Source of the DNA: Rhodopirellula sp. SM50
GTDB taxonomy: Bacteria; Planctomycetota; Planctomycetia; Pirellulales; Pirellulaceae
DNA length: 64,000 bases
NCBI RefSeq assembly: GCF_002289565.1
Contig: NZ_NTFY01000001.1
Location: forward strand, 62,001-126,000
Direction of reading: 5' to 3'
The notes below the pieces were generated by a model. That model was not told where the DNA came from, made no database searches, and saw only the letters and a program-made list of their open reading frames with translations. Both the position numbers and the translations under genes were made by a program. Of the stretch, positions 54,791-63,482 are shown one piece after another. Position 1 is the stretch's first letter. Each line of letters begins with the position of its first letter.

Positions 54791-54860
54791 GGTAGCGGAA
54801 CGGCGCGAGCCGTCCGGTGACAACCTGAAAGATCGGAGGGCTCGCGCCCTGCCGCTAACA
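54791..54860. repeat. Copy of the GGCTCGCGCC hairpin family
   Basis: Arms GGTAGCGGAACGGCGCGAGC (54791-54810, continuing to about 54819) and CGGAGGGCTCGCGCCCTGCC (54834-54853, ending CGCTAACA). An unpaired-looking fragment CTCGCGGGCTGTCG at about 54759 resembles the inner element of 41529. It lies between the isomerase and TMEM43 genes. Confidence 0.8.
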
Positions 54861-54909
54861 GGAAACGGACGGAGCTAGCCTTGGCCGAAATTGAATCGGG
54901 AGTCAACAG

Positions 54910-56286
54910 ATGGGAACACGCGTCACAGAAGAATCATGGTTCGGCCGGCTCGGCAAGGCGTTTGCCGGCATCCTGTTCGGCGGTCTACTGACCATCGTCT
55001 CGGTCCCCGTCTTGTTCTGGAACGAAGGTCGCGCCGTCCGGACCGCCAAGGGACTCAAGGAAGGCGCCAAGGTGGTCGTCGAGATTCAACCCGATTCGGT
55101 CGACCCGGCCAACGATGGAAAATTCGTCCACGTCTCCGGTGATGTCCAAACCATCGACGTGCTCCGTGATGACGACTTCGCCATCGAGTACAACGGGATT
55201 CGATTGACGCGGCACGTCGAGATGTACCAATGGAACGAGAACGAACAAACCACGAAGGAAAAAAAGCTGGGCGGGGGAACCCGGACGACCACCACCTACA
55301 CGTACGAAAAAGATTGGTTCCCCGAACGGATCGATTCGAGCGGATTTGACGAGGCACACTCACACCAGAATCCGACCGAGTTTGTGTTCGCCGATCGGAC
55401 CTACCAGGCCAAGAACGTCTCCCTGGGACAGTTCCGTCTTCCCGATTCGCTGATCGCCATGATTAGCGGCGAAGACGCCTTGGAACTTACCCCGTCCAAC
55501 GTGCCCGACGCGTTCAAGGATCGCTCGATCATTCGCAACGATGGCCCCAGCGGCGCCTCGCGGATCTATCTGTTTGCAAATTCGCTGCCGGGCAAGACAC
55601 CAGACCAGACGGTCGCGGCGGAAGCAGCGGTGGACGAGTCCGCGGAACTGGCGCTCACACCGCCGGCCCAATCTCTGCCCGTCGACACGAAGTCTCCCGA
55701 AACGGATGCGACCGACGGCGCACCCCCGACCGGCACCACATCCACACCCGGCGAGCCCGGCCTGCGGGCAATCGAGACACCGCAAATCGGCGACGTGCGG
55801 CTGTGGTTCACCGCGACGCCGGTGCAGACGGTCAGCCTGCTCAGCCAACAAACCGGCGAGTCCTTTCAGCCGTTCGAAACACACTACGACACCACCATCA
55901 ACGTCTTGAAAGTCGGCGTCTTGAGCGCCGCCGAAATGATCGCCCAAGAAGAGGCCGCCAATCGGATCCTGACCTGGCTCTTGCGGGCCGGCGGATCGAT
56001 GATGATGTTTTTCGGGTTGATGTTGTTGCTGCGTCCCCTGGTGGTACTGTCCGACGTCCTCCCGCTGGCCGGTTCGCTTGTCGGGTTTGGCACCGCCATT
56101 GTCGCCGGTCTGCTAACCATCGCCGGGGCGATGACCGTGATCGGGATCGCATGGGTCTTCTATCGGCCCGTGTTGGGGATCAGTTTGCTGGTCGTCGCCG
56201 TCGCCGCGGTCTATTTGATTTTCCGCCGCGGTCGGTCCAAGCGAGGACAACAGCGCGATACACTCACCCACGCTGACCTGGCGTGA
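54910..56286 (+). CDS. TMEM43 (LUMA) family membrane protein
   Basis: 458 residues. One N-terminal helix (AFAGILFGGLLTIVSVPVLF, 17-36) ends in WNEGRAVRTAKGLKEGAKVV, the hallmark start of TMEM43 homologues. A large extracytoplasmic region follows (VHVSGDVQTIDVLRDDDFAI, YTYEKDWFPERIDSSGF), and a C-terminal cluster of three or four helices (MMMFFGLMLLLRPLVVLSDV, LVGFGTAIVAGLLTIAGAMT, LLVVAVAAVYLIF). In animals TMEM43 is an inner nuclear membrane protein; bacterial members have no assigned function. There is an acidic, Pro/Thr-rich insertion near 235-280. The following peptidase frame overlaps the stop, and its probable start is 36 bp downstream. Confidence 0.88.
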   Translation: MGTRVTEESWFGRLGKAFAGILFGGLLTIVSVPVLFWNEGRAVRTAKGLKEGAKVVVEIQPDSVDPANDGKFVHVSGDVQTIDVLRDDDFAIEYNGIRLTRHVEMYQWNENEQTTKEKKLGGGTRTTTTYTYEKDWFPERIDSSGFDEAHSHQNPTEFVFADRTYQAKNVSLGQFRLPDSLIAMISGEDALELTPSNVPDAFKDRSIIRNDGPSGASRIYLFANSLPGKTPDQTVAAEAAVDESAELALTPPAQSLPVDTKSPETDATDGAPPTGTTSTPGEPGLRAIETPQIGDVRLWFTATPVQTVSLLSQQTGESFQPFETHYDTTINVLKVGVLSAAEMIAQEEAANRILTWLLRAGGSMMMFFGLMLLLRPLVVLSDVLPLAGSLVGFGTAIVAGLLTIAGAMTVIGIAWVFYRPVLGISLLVVAVAAVYLIFRRGRSKRGQQRDTLTHADLA

Positions 56287-56321
56287 CCGGACCCCAATCT
56301 GGACCTCAACCCCACGACCCT

Positions 56322-58478
56322 ATGAAACGCTTACCCATCGCCGCAATTTCGTTCGGCTTATTGATTTTGAACCTGGGCTTGCTGCAGGCCCAGGAGGACA
56401 CGAACACCACCAAGACGGAGCAAGAAGGGATGACTGATTCGGTACTGCTGAAACCATGGACGGGACCTTATGGAGGCGTACCGCCCTGGGATCTGGTTCG
56501 AAGTGAAGAGTTTATCGATGCCTTTGACGCGGCCATCGCGCAAGCGTCCGCGGAAATCGACGCGATCGCCAACAACCCCGAACCGGCCAGCTTTGAAAAC
56601 ACCGTCGTGGCGATGGAGAAATCCGGACAATCACTCGATCGCCTGGACGCGATCTTCGGTGTCCATTCCTCCAACCTGAACCTCGGGCCGATCCCCGACA
56701 TCGAACGCGTCGTCGCGCCAAAACTTTCCGCCCACTCCGACAGCATCTACCAGAACAGCGCGCTCTTCGAGCGACTCAAGGCGATCTACGAGAGCGACGA
56801 GAAAAAGTCGATGACCGTCGCCCAAGTCCGCTTGATCGACGATCTCTACAAAACGTTCGTTCGTCGCGGTGCCCAACTCAATGCCAGCGACAAGGCACGG
56901 CTGACACGAATCAACGCGGACCTTTCGCGGTTGTTCACCGATTTCAGCCAAAACGTCCTCGAAGACGAAAAGCGATTCGTGACGTGGGTCGAAAAGGAAT
57001 CGGATTTGGATGGGTTGCCCGAAAGCGTGGTGGCGTCCATGAAACGGGCTGCCGAAGAACGCGGCAAACCCGACCAGTGGGCGGTGACCAACACCCGTTC
57101 GTCCATGGATCCGTTCTTGACGTACAGCAAGAACCGGCCGCTTCGTGAACAGGTCTGGCGGACTTACTACAACCGCTGTGACAACGGTGACGAGCACGAC
57201 AACAACGGGATCATCACCGAAATCCTGGCACTCCGCCGCGAGCGGGCCAAACTGCTTGGCTATCCCACGCACGCCCACTGGCGCCTGGAACCGACGATGG
57301 CGAAAACCCCCGAGGCAACCTTCGGCTTGATGAACCAGGTTTGGCCCAAGGCGGTCGCCCGCGTCGCCGAAGAGGTCGCCGACATGCAGAAAATCGCTGA
57401 TGCCGAAGCTTCCACTCCCGCAGAAAAAATCACCATTGAGCCGTGGGACTACCGCTTCTACGCCGAGAAAGTCCGCAAGGCGAAATACGACTTGGACCTC
57501 GGTGAAGTCAAACCCTACCTGCAATTGGAAAAGCTCCGCGAAGGCATGTTCTCGGTCGCCGGCGAACTGTTCGGTTTCCAGTTCACACCCGCCAAAGACG
57601 TCCCGGTTTTCCATCCCGATGTTCGCGTCTGGGAAGTCACCGACCGCGACGGAAAACATGTCGGACTGTGGTACTTTGATCCCTACGCACGCGCCGGAAA
57701 ACGAAGCGGCGCTTGGATGACCGCCTATCGCGTCCAACAAAACATGGGCGACGCCAAGACACCGATCGTTTCCAACAATTCTAACTTCATCCCAGGCGGT
57801 AAAAACGAAACGGTGCTGATTTCGTGGGACGATGCCGTCACGCTGTTCCACGAATTCGGCCACGCGCTGCACGGGCTCTGCTCCGACGTCAACTATCCCT
57901 CGCAAGCCGGCACGTCGGTTGCGCGAGACTATGTCGAGTTTCCCTCCCAACTGCTGGAACATTGGCTCGACACGCCGGAAGTGCTGCAGAAGTATTGCGT
58001 GCACTATGAGACGGGAGAGCCGCTGCCGCAATCGCTGATCGACAAGGTCAAGAAAGCGTCCACCTTCAACCAAGGATTCGCGACGGTCGAATATCTGGCC
58101 AGCGCGATCGTCGACATGAAACTTCACACCAGCGACCAGGAACGCATCGACCCGGACACCTTTGAAAAGGAAACGCTCAAAGAAATCGGGATGCCCGACG
58201 AATTGCCGATGCGGCACCGCACGCCCCACTTTTCCCACATCTTCAGTAGCGACAGTTATTCGGCCGGCTATTACAGTTACCTGTGGGCCGACGCGTTGAC
58301 CGCCGACGCGGCGGAGGCCTTTGAAAAGGCCGGTTCGTTCTACGACCCGGAACTTTGCAAAAGCCTGCACGAGAACGTGTTTTCCGTCGGCGACACGATT
58401 GACCCGGCCGACGGATTTCGACGGTTCAGGGGCCGCGACGTCGACACGTCCGCCCTGATGCGCAAACGCGGGTTTTGA
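56322..58478 (+). CDS. dcp: M3 family metallopeptidase, peptidyl-dipeptidase Dcp-like
   Basis: About 718 residues. The ATG at 56322 begins a signal peptide (LPIAAISFGLLILNLGLLQA), so this Dcp-like enzyme is exported. The zinc motif is H510-EFG-H514 in LFHEFGHALHG, with the third ligand in ARDYVEFPSQLLEHW. Downstream substrate-binding blocks FNQGFATVEYLASAIVDMKL and FSHIFSSDSYSAGYYSYLWA match Dcp/PrlC. It removes C-terminal dipeptides or degrades short peptides. Length matches the family. Upstream coupling to the TMEM43 gene suggests a shared transcript. Confidence 0.93.
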   Translation: MKRLPIAAISFGLLILNLGLLQAQEDTNTTKTEQEGMTDSVLLKPWTGPYGGVPPWDLVRSEEFIDAFDAAIAQASAEIDAIANNPEPASFENTVVAMEKSGQSLDRLDAIFGVHSSNLNLGPIPDIERVVAPKLSAHSDSIYQNSALFERLKAIYESDEKKSMTVAQVRLIDDLYKTFVRRGAQLNASDKARLTRINADLSRLFTDFSQNVLEDEKRFVTWVEKESDLDGLPESVVASMKRAAEERGKPDQWAVTNTRSSMDPFLTYSKNRPLREQVWRTYYNRCDNGDEHDNNGIITEILALRRERAKLLGYPTHAHWRLEPTMAKTPEATFGLMNQVWPKAVARVAEEVADMQKIADAEASTPAEKITIEPWDYRFYAEKVRKAKYDLDLGEVKPYLQLEKLREGMFSVAGELFGFQFTPAKDVPVFHPDVRVWEVTDRDGKHVGLWYFDPYARAGKRSGAWMTAYRVQQNMGDAKTPIVSNNSNFIPGGKNETVLISWDDAVTLFHEFGHALHGLCSDVNYPSQAGTSVARDYVEFPSQLLEHWLDTPEVLQKYCVHYETGEPLPQSLIDKVKKASTFNQGFATVEYLASAIVDMKLHTSDQERIDPDTFEKETLKEIGMPDELPMRHRTPHFSHIFSSDSYSAGYYSYLWADALTADAAEAFEKAGSFYDPELCKSLHENVFSVGDTIDPADGFRRFRGRDVDTSALMRKRGF

Positions 58479-58483
58479 GTGGC

Positions 58484-58760
58484 ATTTTGTTGCCCCGGCA
58501 GGGCGACGCTGTGAAGCATTTTCCCCATGTGATTGTTGAGGTGTTAGCGGTGGGAAATGCCACCTACTTTGGCTCCAACGGTGGTAGCGGAACGGCGCGA
58601 GCCGTCCGGTTGCGCTTCAAAAACACCGTAAAACACCGGAGGGCTCGCGCCCTACCGCTAACAATGCTCCAACGGTGGTAGCGGAACGGCGCGAGCCGTC
58701 CGGTTGCGCTTCAAAAACACCGTAAAACACCGGAGGGCTCGCGCCCTACCGCTAACAATG
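58484..58760. repeat. Repeat cluster including an exact 94-bp tandem duplication
   Basis: 58572-58665 and 58666-58759 are identical over 94 bp; each unit is a full GGCTCGCGCC hairpin (arms from GGTAGCGGAACGGCGCGAGC to CTCGCGCCCTACCGCTAAC). Just before, 58495-58555 (GCAGGGCGACGCTGTGAAGC, then TGATTGTTGAGGTGTTAGCG) matches the inter-hairpin spacer at 18276-18322. The rest of 58479-58825 holds no gene. Confidence 0.9.
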
Positions 58761-58825
58761 ACAACCCGCTTTGCGTCAACACAAGCGGCACAGCCATCAC
58801 TGATTCAGACACCCCAACCAGAACC

Positions 58826-60088
58826 ATGATCACTCCACCACGCTACCTGTGTGTCGCCTTGCTGGGCGCGTCGATCGCCATGACCGCCTGCCTTGCCGAA
58901 GACTGGACGGAATTTCGCGGCCCCGGAGGGCATGGCCATTCCGCCGCCGACTCGCTGCCGCTTTCCTGGAGCGAAACCGAGCACATCGCCTGGAAGGTTC
59001 CGATCGACGGCGACGGATGGTCCTCGCCCGTCGTCGCCGATGGCCGGATCTACCTGACCACCGCGACACCGATCGATGGCGATGCCGACAAGGCGCGATC
59101 GTTACGCACCCTGTGCATCCGTGCCGACGACGGACAGATCCTGTGGAACAAGGAAGTCTTCATCCAGTCGGGCGACGGCGTGCAGATGCACAAGAAGAAC
59201 AGCCACGCCAGCGCCACCCCGGTGCTCCGCAACGATCGGCTGTACGTGCACTTCGGCCCCTCCGGCACCGCCTGCCTGTCGACCGACGGCGAAGTGGTTT
59301 GGAAGACCGAGGAACTCAACTTCAAGCCGGTCCACGGCAACGGTGGTTCACCGGTATTACACGGCGACACCTTGATCATCACCTGCGACGGCGGTGACCA
59401 ACAGTTCGTCGCCGGCATCGCGGCAGCCAGCGGCGACGTGAAATGGAAGACGGAGCGGCAAGCGGACGTCAAAAAAGGATTTTCGTTTTCCACTCCGACG
59501 TTGATCGAAGTCGACGGTCGCACGCAAGCGATCTGCCCGGGTAGCGGCGCCGTGGTGGCCTATGATCCCGAATCGGGCGCGGAAATTTGGAGTGTGGACT
59601 ATGACGAGGGTTATTCTGTGGTCCCGCGTCCGGTCTACGCTTGCGGACTCGTGTTCGTCAGCAGCGGCTACGATTCCGCATCACTTTACGCGATCGATCC
59701 GAGCGGACACGGTGACGTGACCGATTCGCATGTCCGCTGGACGCTGGACAAGGGCGTTCCCAAGACCCCTTCGATGCTGGCCGTGGGCGATGAACTGTAT
59801 TTCGTCGATGACGGAGGCGTCGCGTCGTGCGTTGATGCGCGAACCGGCAAGCTACATTGGAAAGAACGGCTTGGCGGAAAGTATTCCGCGTCGCCGTTTT
59901 ACGCGGCGGGCCGTATTTATTTCCAAAGCGAAACGGGAAAGACGACGGTGATCGCACCGGGAAAGGAGTTCAAGGAGTTGGCGACCAACGAACTCGGCAA
60001 CGGAGACCGCACCTTCGCATCCTTCGCGGTGATCCATGACGCGATCCTGCTGAGAAGTGAAACACACCTGTATCGCATCGAAGAGTGA
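58826..60088 (+). CDS. Secreted PQQ-like beta-propeller repeat protein
   Basis: 420 residues with a signal peptide (LCVALLGASIAMTACLA). The start EDWTEFRGPGGHGHSAADSL is the common opening of planctomycete PQQ-like propeller proteins. Propeller blades carry the motif pattern ...IYLTTA..., LYVHFGPSGTACLSTDGEVV, AVVAYDPESGAEIWSVDYDE, GVASCVDARTGKLHWKERLG. There is no clear catalytic residue set of a quinoprotein dehydrogenase, so binding or scaffold function is as likely as oxidation. It stands alone and is convergent with the isomerase gene at 60225. Confidence 0.87.
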   Translation: MITPPRYLCVALLGASIAMTACLAEDWTEFRGPGGHGHSAADSLPLSWSETEHIAWKVPIDGDGWSSPVVADGRIYLTTATPIDGDADKARSLRTLCIRADDGQILWNKEVFIQSGDGVQMHKKNSHASATPVLRNDRLYVHFGPSGTACLSTDGEVVWKTEELNFKPVHGNGGSPVLHGDTLIITCDGGDQQFVAGIAAASGDVKWKTERQADVKKGFSFSTPTLIEVDGRTQAICPGSGAVVAYDPESGAEIWSVDYDEGYSVVPRPVYACGLVFVSSGYDSASLYAIDPSGHGDVTDSHVRWTLDKGVPKTPSMLAVGDELYFVDDGGVASCVDARTGKLHWKERLGGKYSASPFYAAGRIYFQSETGKTTVIAPGKEFKELATNELGNGDRTFASFAVIHDAILLRSETHLYRIEE

Positions 60089-60100
60089 CCCGCCATCACC

Positions 60101-60212
60101 CCAGTGGCGTAAGCTTCCAGCTTGCGATCCCCTGCCGCACCGGCAGGCCCCTACCTGCCCAGCCGAGTAGGTCACGCTGTGCGTGACTCATGGCATGCAC
60201 AGCATGCCCTAC
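60101..60212. repeat. Left repeat cluster flanking the isomerase gene
   Basis: 60101-60129 begins CCAGTGGCGTAAGCTTCC and is the exact reverse complement, over 29 bp, of 61224-61252. Then CCTGCCG/CGGCAGG (60131-60147), GTCACGC/GCGTGAC (60171-60187) and GGCATGC/GCATGCC (60192-60208) form perfect hairpins. It lies between convergent genes and may stop transcription from both sides. Confidence 0.88.
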
Positions 60213-60224
60213 TCGACGAACACA

Positions 60225-61082
60225 TCACACCAGATCCAACACCCGGTCCATCTGCTCGGCGATGTCGACTAAGCGATCGCGGCCACCGCCTTTGACCTCC
60301 GCCGTCGCCCAGCCGTGGTAATCGATCTTGGCAAGCTCCGCACGGACCTTCTCCCACTCGATGCTGCCTTCGCCGAGTGGCTTGCGAAACCCTTCCCGCA
60401 TGCCTTCGTTCATCGCGACGGTCAAGTCATATTCTTTGATGTCTAGTTTCTTCGCGCGGCGACCGATGACTTCCAACCAGTGCTCCGGCCAACCCCAGCG
60501 GACGACGTTGCCGACGTCGAAATAGATCCCCACCATGGGACTGTCGAACGAATCAATGAAGCGGGCCATCCCCATCGGTTCAATCAGATACGACGCCCAA
60601 ACGTTTTCACACAGGATCATCACCCCCTGTTTCTCGGCATGTCCGATCGCTTTGCGAATGATCTGCTTGGTTTCCTCGTAATTCTGCAAGTAGCTGATCT
60701 TGCGATCGTATCGAACGACGTGCAGGACCGAGCTGGCACCGAGCATCTTGGCCTGATCGATCGCACCGACCAAATCGGGATTGCTGGAATGCACCACGCC
60801 ATGAATCGGCAGTCCGGTCGCTTCACTCGCCTGGGCATAGGATCGAACAAGCGCTTCGTTTTCTTTGCCGAGTTTGACGCGGGGTTCCACACCATCGAAT
60901 CCGATGTCGCGGATCATGCGAAACTTTTCCAGCACCGATTCGTTGCCGGTGGCCATGTGAAGTTTAATGGCTTTCTTGATCTTGCCGGTGAACTGCCCGG
61001 CGGCGGCCTTGTTGGGCAGTGACTGTGTTGCCAGCGCGACGGATGCGGCGGCGGCAGATTTCAAAACGGTGCGTCGATGCAT
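60225..61082 (-). CDS. Tat-exported sugar phosphate isomerase/epimerase-like TIM barrel
   Basis: 285 residues. Leader MHRRTVLKSAAAASVALATQ is Tat-like. Barrel blocks are FRMIRDIGFDGVEPRVKLGK, GASSVLHVVRYD, GVMILCENVWASYLIEP, VGIYFDVGNVVRWGWPEHW and ELAKIDYHGWATAEVKGGGR, consistent with a xylose-isomerase-like fold with Glu/Asp metal ligands. A paralogue lies at 53756, but the two sequences are well diverged. It follows the Gfo/Idh gene on the same strand, with the repeat cluster at 61117-61252 between, and both are bounded by inverted repeats. Sugar isomerase plus oxidoreductase is a frequent planctomycete pairing for keto-sugar metabolism. Confidence 0.88.
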   Translation of the reverse strand: MHRRTVLKSAAAASVALATQSLPNKAAAGQFTGKIKKAIKLHMATGNESVLEKFRMIRDIGFDGVEPRVKLGKENEALVRSYAQASEATGLPIHGVVHSSNPDLVGAIDQAKMLGASSVLHVVRYDRKISYLQNYEETKQIIRKAIGHAEKQGVMILCENVWASYLIEPMGMARFIDSFDSPMVGIYFDVGNVVRWGWPEHWLEVIGRRAKKLDIKEYDLTVAMNEGMREGFRKPLGEGSIEWEKVRAELAKIDYHGWATAEVKGGGRDRLVDIAEQMDRVLDLV

Positions 61083-61116
61083 GATGTGAATCCGAGAGTG
61101 AAAGCGTTGAACTGTT

Positions 61117-61252
61117 GTAGGTCACGCTGTGCGTGACATTCCCGTAGGTCACGCTGTGCGTGACATTCCCGTAGGTCACGCTGTGCGTGACGTTCGGGCA
61201 TGCATAGCATGCCCTACCGACTCGATCGCAAGCTGGAAGCTTACGCCACTGG
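61117..61252. repeat. Right repeat cluster: three tandem copies of a 27-bp palindromic unit plus inverted 29-mer
   Basis: GTAGGTCACGCTGTGCGTGA followed by CATTCCC is repeated at 61117 and 61144, and a third copy starts at 61171 and runs into GGGCATGCATAGCATGCCC (about 61197-61215). 61224-61252 (GATCGCAAGCTGGAAGC...) is the perfect inverted copy of 60101-60129. The same elements thus occur on both sides of the isomerase gene. Confidence 0.9.
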
Positions 61253-61260
61253 CGACTCGG

Positions 61261-62613
61261 TCACGAAAGCGACCAACCCGCACGCGGTTGGCGGCGGATG
61301 AAGGGGTCGGCTTCGGGGCATCCGACACACTTCATGTTGACCGGATCCCAGGTGATCTTTTTACCGACGCGATAGGCGACGTTGCCCAAATGATTCGCTT
61401 CGGTCAACGGGCCGGCGTAGCTGAAGGGGCTGCCGGTTTCGCCACCATTTAAACAGGCCGCCACCCATTCTTCATGGTGCCCCGGCGAATCCGGAATGAA
61501 CGGCTCGGGTGGGACAAAATCGGTGAAGTCGTCTTCGGGCAAGAGCACGTGTTTTCGGTAGTCCGACAGCAACATGCCCTTGGAACCGATGAACAACACG
61601 CCGCTGTTCCATTGCGGAATCTCGCCGCGTTTCCAGATTTCCGGTTTATGTGTTCCTTGATGCCACGTCAGTTTGACGGGAACTCGATCGCCGCGTCGGC
61701 CGTAGTGGTATTCCGCCGACATCGACGCCGGTGCGATTTCGGGATGGGCGGGCGGTCCAAACGCTTCGACCGTCTGGGGTGCGTCCAGCTGCAGCGCCCA
61801 GTACGGCAGGTCGTTCCAGTGGCTACCCAGATCCGACATCGTGCCATTGCCAAAATCCCACCAGCGATACCAATTGGGACCGGGGAAATAGACTTGGTGG
61901 AACGGACGCTCGGGCGCCGGCCCCAACCACAGGTCCCAGTCCAGGTAACTCGGCGGCGTCATTCCCGTTTCGGGTCGCGAATCGACGAACAGCCGGTCGT
62001 TCTTCTTGGCGTCTGCTTCGGACTGCAACCCCCAAGCACGACCGACCCACACGTGTGCTTCGTGAACGTCACCGATCGCGCCGGACTGAATCAGTTCGAC
62101 CACGCGGTGATAGTTCTCGCTGGCGTGAATCTGCGTTCCCATTTGCGTCACCACGCCGGCCCGCGCGGCGGCTTCGGTCACCGCCCGCGTCTCGGCGATG
62201 TTGTAGGCCAGAGGTTTTTCACAGTAGACGTGCTTGCCCATTTGCAACGCCGGCATGGTGGCGTAGGCGTGGGTGTGCTCGGTCGTGCTGACCACTGCCG
62301 CATCGATTTCTTTGCCGACGGCGTCATAGAGTTTGCGAAAGTCTTGAAACTTGCGAGCCGCGGGAAACTGCTTGGATGTGTTTTCGACAAAGCGCGAGTC
62401 GACGTCGCAGAGGGCCACCACGTCGACTTTTCCGGTCGCCGTGATCGCCTTCAAATTACTTCCGCCCCGTCCGCCCACACCGATGAAAGCGACCTTCATG
62501 CGGTCGTTCGCGGCCGCGTGGAGACGTCGCGGGACGAGGGACAGGGAAGTGGCGGCCGCCGCGGCGACGGCGGTGTTGTGGGCTAGAAACCGACGACGAT
62601 CGATAGCATGCAT
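61261..62613 (-). CDS. Tat-exported Gfo/Idh/MocA family oxidoreductase
   Basis: About 450 residues. The ATG at 62613 gives the Tat leader [20 protein letters not shown]; the frame is open to 62691. The NAD(P)-binding Rossmann motif is [16 protein letters not shown] followed by [27 protein letters not shown] carries the conserved EKP. The C-terminal domain includes [20 protein letters not shown] and a [15 protein letters not shown] block typical of planctomycete secreted members. Such enzymes oxidise or reduce sugars using tightly bound NAD(P). It is upstream of the isomerase on the same strand. Confidence 0.9.
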   Translation of the reverse strand: MHAIDRRRFLAHNTAVAAAAATSLSLVPRRLHAAANDRMKVAFIGVGGRGGSNLKAITATGKVDVVALCDVDSRFVENTSKQFPAARKFQDFRKLYDAVGKEIDAAVVSTTEHTHAYATMPALQMGKHVYCEKPLAYNIAETRAVTEAAARAGVVTQMGTQIHASENYHRVVELIQSGAIGDVHEAHVWVGRAWGLQSEADAKKNDRLFVDSRPETGMTPPSYLDWDLWLGPAPERPFHQVYFPGPNWYRWWDFGNGTMSDLGSHWNDLPYWALQLDAPQTVEAFGPPAHPEIAPASMSAEYHYGRRGDRVPVKLTWHQGTHKPEIWKRGEIPQWNSGVLFIGSKGMLLSDYRKHVLLPEDDFTDFVPPEPFIPDSPGHHEEWVAACLNGGETGSPFSYAGPLTEANHLGNVAYRVGKKITWDPVNMKCVGCPEADPFIRRQPRAGWSLS

Positions 62614-62831
62614 GGCGATTGACCCGGCAGATGGGGGGAGGGTGGAGGGGAAGCAGAAACGCGGGCTGGTTAGGGAAAAGTGTAACAACACGGCACACGG
62701 AGCGTTGAATTCCGACCAAAATTGATCTTTCCAGGCTCTTCGTCACACCGATTCCCCTTTTTTTCTAAGGCCGTGGCGGTTCGATCGTCTTTCACTATGC
62801 ATGGACGAGCATCCTTCTGCTTGCGCGGGCA

Positions 62832-63389
62832 ATGAACCACTTGAATCACCAATGCGATCCCTCGTGCGATGACGCCGCCCCCGAGCGGTTGAGCGACCAA
62901 GCATGGCTGACTCAAGTCTTCCGGGAAAACGAACTCGCAATGATGGGCTATGCGACACACCTGCTGGGCGATCGAGACCGCGCAAGCGACGTCGTTCAAG
63001 ACACGTTTGTTCGACTGTGCAAACAGCCTCGCCGACAGGTCCAAGATCGCGTTCGACAATGGCTGTTTCGAGTCTGCCGAAATCGAGCCTTGGACATCCT
63101 GAAGAAGGAGAGCCGGATGAAAACACTCGACGATGCAAACGCCTCGCGCCAAATCAGCCGAGACTCCGATCCCGTGTCCATCGCCGAGATGACCGAACGC
63201 TACGAAAACGCGCAAGGCCTGTTGGCCACGCTGCCGCCGCGACAGCAAGAAGTCATTCGTCTGAAGATCCATGGGGATTTGAGCTACCGAGAAATTAGCG
63301 AATTGACGGGGCTGAGCGTCGGCAACGTCGGGTACCTGCTGAGCACGGGTTTGAAAATGATCCGCAACCGATTGGCGACCGCTGAATGA
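62832..63389 (+). CDS. ECF-type RNA polymerase sigma factor
   Basis: 185 residues. Region 2 is ELAMMGYATHLLGDRDRASD then VVQDTFVRLCKQP and VRQWLFRVCRNRALDILKKE; region 4 is LATLPPRQQEVIRLKIHGDL and YREISELTGLSVGNVGYLLS, the helix-turn-helix that reads the -35 element. It is divergent from the Gfo/Idh gene. A membrane protein with an anti-sigma-like N-terminus starts 93 bp downstream, the usual arrangement for a sigma/anti-sigma pair. Confidence 0.93.
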   Translation: MNHLNHQCDPSCDDAAPERLSDQAWLTQVFRENELAMMGYATHLLGDRDRASDVVQDTFVRLCKQPRRQVQDRVRQWLFRVCRNRALDILKKESRMKTLDDANASRQISRDSDPVSIAEMTERYENAQGLLATLPPRQQEVIRLKIHGDLSYREISELTGLSVGNVGYLLSTGLKMIRNRLATAE

Positions 63390-63482
63390 CCAGCCACCAC
63401 TGCATGACCAAGCACCTTTGAATCACCCAACCGCAACGTCACGCGTCGGCGCCGCGTGCACACCCTCCCGAGAATCAGAACC

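Noticed and set aside
56631-58370. 579-codon open frame on the minus strand opposite the M3 peptidase
   Set aside because: Antisense shadow; no motif, while the peptidase on the plus strand has an intact HEFGH site.
61117-61217. Possible CRISPR array
   Set aside because: Only three copies, directly abutting with no unique spacers, each internally palindromic; no cas genes are nearby.
61474-62586. 370-codon open frame on the plus strand opposite the Gfo/Idh gene
   Set aside because: Antisense shadow; the minus strand has a Tat leader and Rossmann motif.
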